Source: CAZFCK01 sp964517355
GTDB taxonomy: Bacteria; Desulfobacterota; Desulfovibrionia; Desulfovibrionales; Desulfovibrionaceae
Length of the DNA: 7,415 bases
Direction of reading: 5' to 3'
NCBI GenBank assembly: GCA_964517355.1
Contig: CAZFCK010000232.1
Coordinates: 1 to 7,415 of the forward strand
This document shows positions 6,176-7,415 of this stretch, one piece after another. The notes beneath the pieces were generated by a model. The model ran no database searches and was not told the origin of the DNA. It saw only the letters and a list, made by a program, of their open reading frames with translations. The first letter of the stretch is position 1. Each line of letters begins with the position of its first letter. Both the position numbers and the translations under genes were made by a program.

Positions 6176-7036
6176 CTACTTAAGTTTTGGCACGAAATCG
6201 CAGAGGTAGGAGGCCAGGATGGAGAACATATCGTCGGAGCGGTGATTATAGCGGAATTCGAGCTCCTTGATGAACAACGCAAAATTACGACAGGACACCC
6301 TTCGAGAACTTTTCAGGCGTTTTTTTGCGTACTTCCAGAATCCTCCCTGGCCGTTCACAAACAGTCCGGTGTCATTGTGCGGAGCGTGTGGGATGTGCTG
6401 AATGGAGGCGGCGCAGCAGAGCAGGGTGTCGTATTGCTTGTAGCGATCCGTGTAGATCAGACTGCCCAAGGACGCGGTCTTCAAATAGAAGTTGCTTTTG
6501 AGGTGAATGATGGATTCGTCCGTGAGGTCCGGTAATAGGTCCACGAAAATGAGTCGGCCAAGGGGGATGACGCCAAAGACCAGTGCGTGTAACGGCCCTC
6601 CCCCTGAGCCTTTCTTGATCCGTTTGGTCCGCGCGGTGCCCAGGCTGGAGCCAAGGCCGGACTCGAAGATCAGCTGCGCGTCCAACGCATGAGCCATGAT
6701 AGCCCCACGGAGACTTTGCACCGCCTTGGATACGGTGTTGTACGTCCTGCCGAGCTGCCTTGCCATTTGCTGCGGGCTCACTTCCAGCTCGAACAACTTG
6801 AGTAAACGCAGCCACTCGCGGGGGCTTAGGTTACCGTTGTTGATGAAGCGCCGGCTGAAATCATGAAAGGTGTACCCGCAAGCTCCACACCGATAGCGTC
6901 CTTCGGACAATGAATAGATCCTGCCGTGTCTACAGCGTGGGCACCAACGCTCGTCGTTATTCCAGCAGAAACTCAAGAAATACTGCCTCGCCGCCTCTTC
7001 GGTGCGCAGCAAGGTCTCGTAATGCTCCAGCTCCAT
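6176..7036 (-). CDS. IS1595-family transposase-like protein, catalytic residues apparently lost
   Basis: A 286-residue protein with the IS1595/ISXO2 architecture. It has an N-terminal zinc ribbon (C32, C35, C50, C53), a helix-turn-helix-like region (about residues 72-112, REWLRLLKLF and SPQQMARQLGRTYNTVSKAV), and a C-terminal DDE-fold region (about 121-266). The second catalytic position is kept (Asp197 in IYTDRYKQY), as are the partner Lys238 (YAKKRL) and the ending KELEFRYNHR. Where the family has DESYFG the protein reads FESGLG (Phe124 for the first Asp). Where the family has NGIESFW it reads NGQGGFW (Gly231 for the acidic residue 7 before Lys238). The frame has no stop or frameshift. The start at 7036 fits the usual family N-terminus, although its ribosome binding site is weak. 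No clear terminal inverted repeats were found around it. It may be an inactive transposase or a domesticated DNA-binding protein. It ends 76 bases before the small frame ahead of fdhA, on the same strand. Confidence 0.85.
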   Translation of the reverse strand: MELEHYETLLRTEEAARQYFLSFCWNNDERWCPRCRHGRIYSLSEGRYRCGACGYTFHDFSRRFINNGNLSPREWLRLLKLFELEVSPQQMARQLGRTYNTVSKAVQSLRGAIMAHALDAQLIFESGLGSSLGTARTKRIKKGSGGGPLHALVFGVIPLGRLIFVDLLPDLTDESIIHLKSNFYLKTASLGSLIYTDRYKQYDTLLCCAASIQHIPHAPHNDTGLFVNGQGGFWKYAKKRLKSSRRVSCRNFALFIKELEFRYNHRSDDMFSILASYLCDFVPKLK

Positions 7037-7376
7037 GAATCCATATCCGGATGTTGTATAGTTTATCTCAATGTGTTTAATTAAATATATCTATGACTGT
7101 ACTCATGTTTTGGCACAATGGCAACAAACAGGAGTGCGGTCACAATTGTACAAAACAATGGCAATTGCCCAAAATAATGCCGTTCTACCAAGGCTCACAA
7201 TACTATGGAGATGGGTGATGGGGCTGTATGGCTTCCCTGCAACAGGAACGTTTCAATGGATGCTAAGAGAGTCGGCGGAAATTCCACGAGAATCCCAACT
7301 TGCCCCTACCAATTGCGCGCGCTCTGTGTGGCTGCCCACCGGGCGTATCAGCGACATCGCCTAGAGCATATAACTC
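7037..7376. other. AT-rich gene-free stretch upstream of the transposase-like gene
   Basis: About 340 bases with no convincing gene on either strand; the open frames here have no ribosome binding site and unlikely protein composition. It contains a 10-bp direct repeat (7115-7124 and 7155-7164), and the palindromes ACAATTGT (7142-7149), TTGTACAA (7146-7153) and GGCAATTGCC (7160-7169). This is where the promoter of the transposase-like gene must lie, but no strong -35/-10 pair is seen on the minus strand. Confidence 0.5.
7115..7164. repeat. Direct repeat ACAATGGCAA spaced 40 bp
   Basis: ACAATGGCAA occurs at 7115-7124 and 7155-7164, with start points 40 bp apart (close to four helical turns). 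The second copy runs into the palindrome GGCAATTGCC. The arrangement would suit binding of a dimeric regulator 79-128 bases before the transposase-like gene. Chance cannot be excluded. Confidence 0.4.
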
Positions 7377-7405
7377 TTGAAATAGTCTAGACAATTGGTT
7401 ATACT
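7377..7405 (+). promoter_or_regulatory. Sigma70-type promoter pointing out of the right edge
   Basis: TTGAAA (7377-7382) and TATACT (7400-7405) are separated by exactly 17 bp, each one mismatch from consensus. A palindrome GTCTAGAC (7385-7392) sits in the spacer, where a repressor could act. It should drive a gene beyond the window and is divergent from the transposase-like gene. Confidence 0.6.
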
Positions 7406-7415
7406 TTGCTCATGA

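Noticed and set aside
6184..7116. GTTTTGGCAC found at 6184-6193 and 7107-7116 as possible ends of an insertion sequence
   Set aside because: The copies are direct rather than inverted, the first lies inside the 3' end of the coding region, and 10-bp repeats are expected by chance many times in a window this size.
7071..7364. 97-codon open frame on the + strand at the right side
   Set aside because: No ribosome binding site, no recognisable family, composition rich in Trp, Cys and Thr with no coding-like third-position pattern. It overlaps the repeat-rich promoter area.
7205..7390. 61-codon open frame on the + strand
   Set aside because: No recognisable protein, overlaps the promoter at 7377-7405, and has an unlikely composition.

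Overview
The window looks like chromosomal DNA from a sulfate-reducing deltaproteobacterium of the Desulfovibrio / Pseudodesulfovibrio group. The best evidence is a periplasmic two-subunit formate dehydrogenase, FdhA plus a soluble 12-cysteine FdhB with no membrane anchor, which is the arrangement typical of Desulfovibrionaceae. The formate dehydrogenase part is moderately GC-rich. The left part and the right edge are more AT-rich and carry accessory-type genes. The organism call is inference from protein families, not from a marker gene.

Left part (1-1443, all + strand): a possible C-terminal gene tail at the edge, a 184-residue HNH-nuclease-like protein, and a complete ParD/ParE-type toxin-antitoxin pair in which the toxin start codon directly follows the antitoxin stop codon.

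Middle (1444-2049): about 600 bases without a gene. On the minus strand they hold the 3' half of a tRNA-Glu gene (T arm, acceptor 3' strand and CCA) with no 5' half. This is most simply an attachment-site scar left by an integrating element. Closer to fdhB lie two hairpins, one with a perfect 11-bp stem, that probably end the formate dehydrogenase transcript.

Right part (2050-7036, all - strand; transcription order is right to left): an IS1595-type transposase-like protein with an intact reading frame but two apparently missing catalytic acidic residues; a small unrecognised reading frame with a strong ribosome binding site; fdhA (Tat-exported molybdenum or tungsten formate dehydrogenase with Cys in place of selenocysteine); and fdhB (three [4Fe-4S] clusters). 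FdhA would oxidise formate (or reduce CO2) in the periplasm and FdhB would pass electrons on, in known relatives to periplasmic c-type cytochromes. No cytochrome subunit, chaperone or selenocysteine machinery lies in the window.

Right edge (7037-7415): AT-rich DNA with short palindromes, a 10-bp direct repeat spaced 40 bp, and a good sigma70-type promoter pointing out of the window.

The three points most worth following up are the Cys-type formate dehydrogenase, the possibly domesticated transposase directly upstream of it, and the tRNA-Glu scar whose polarity puts the formate dehydrogenase side inside the integrated element.
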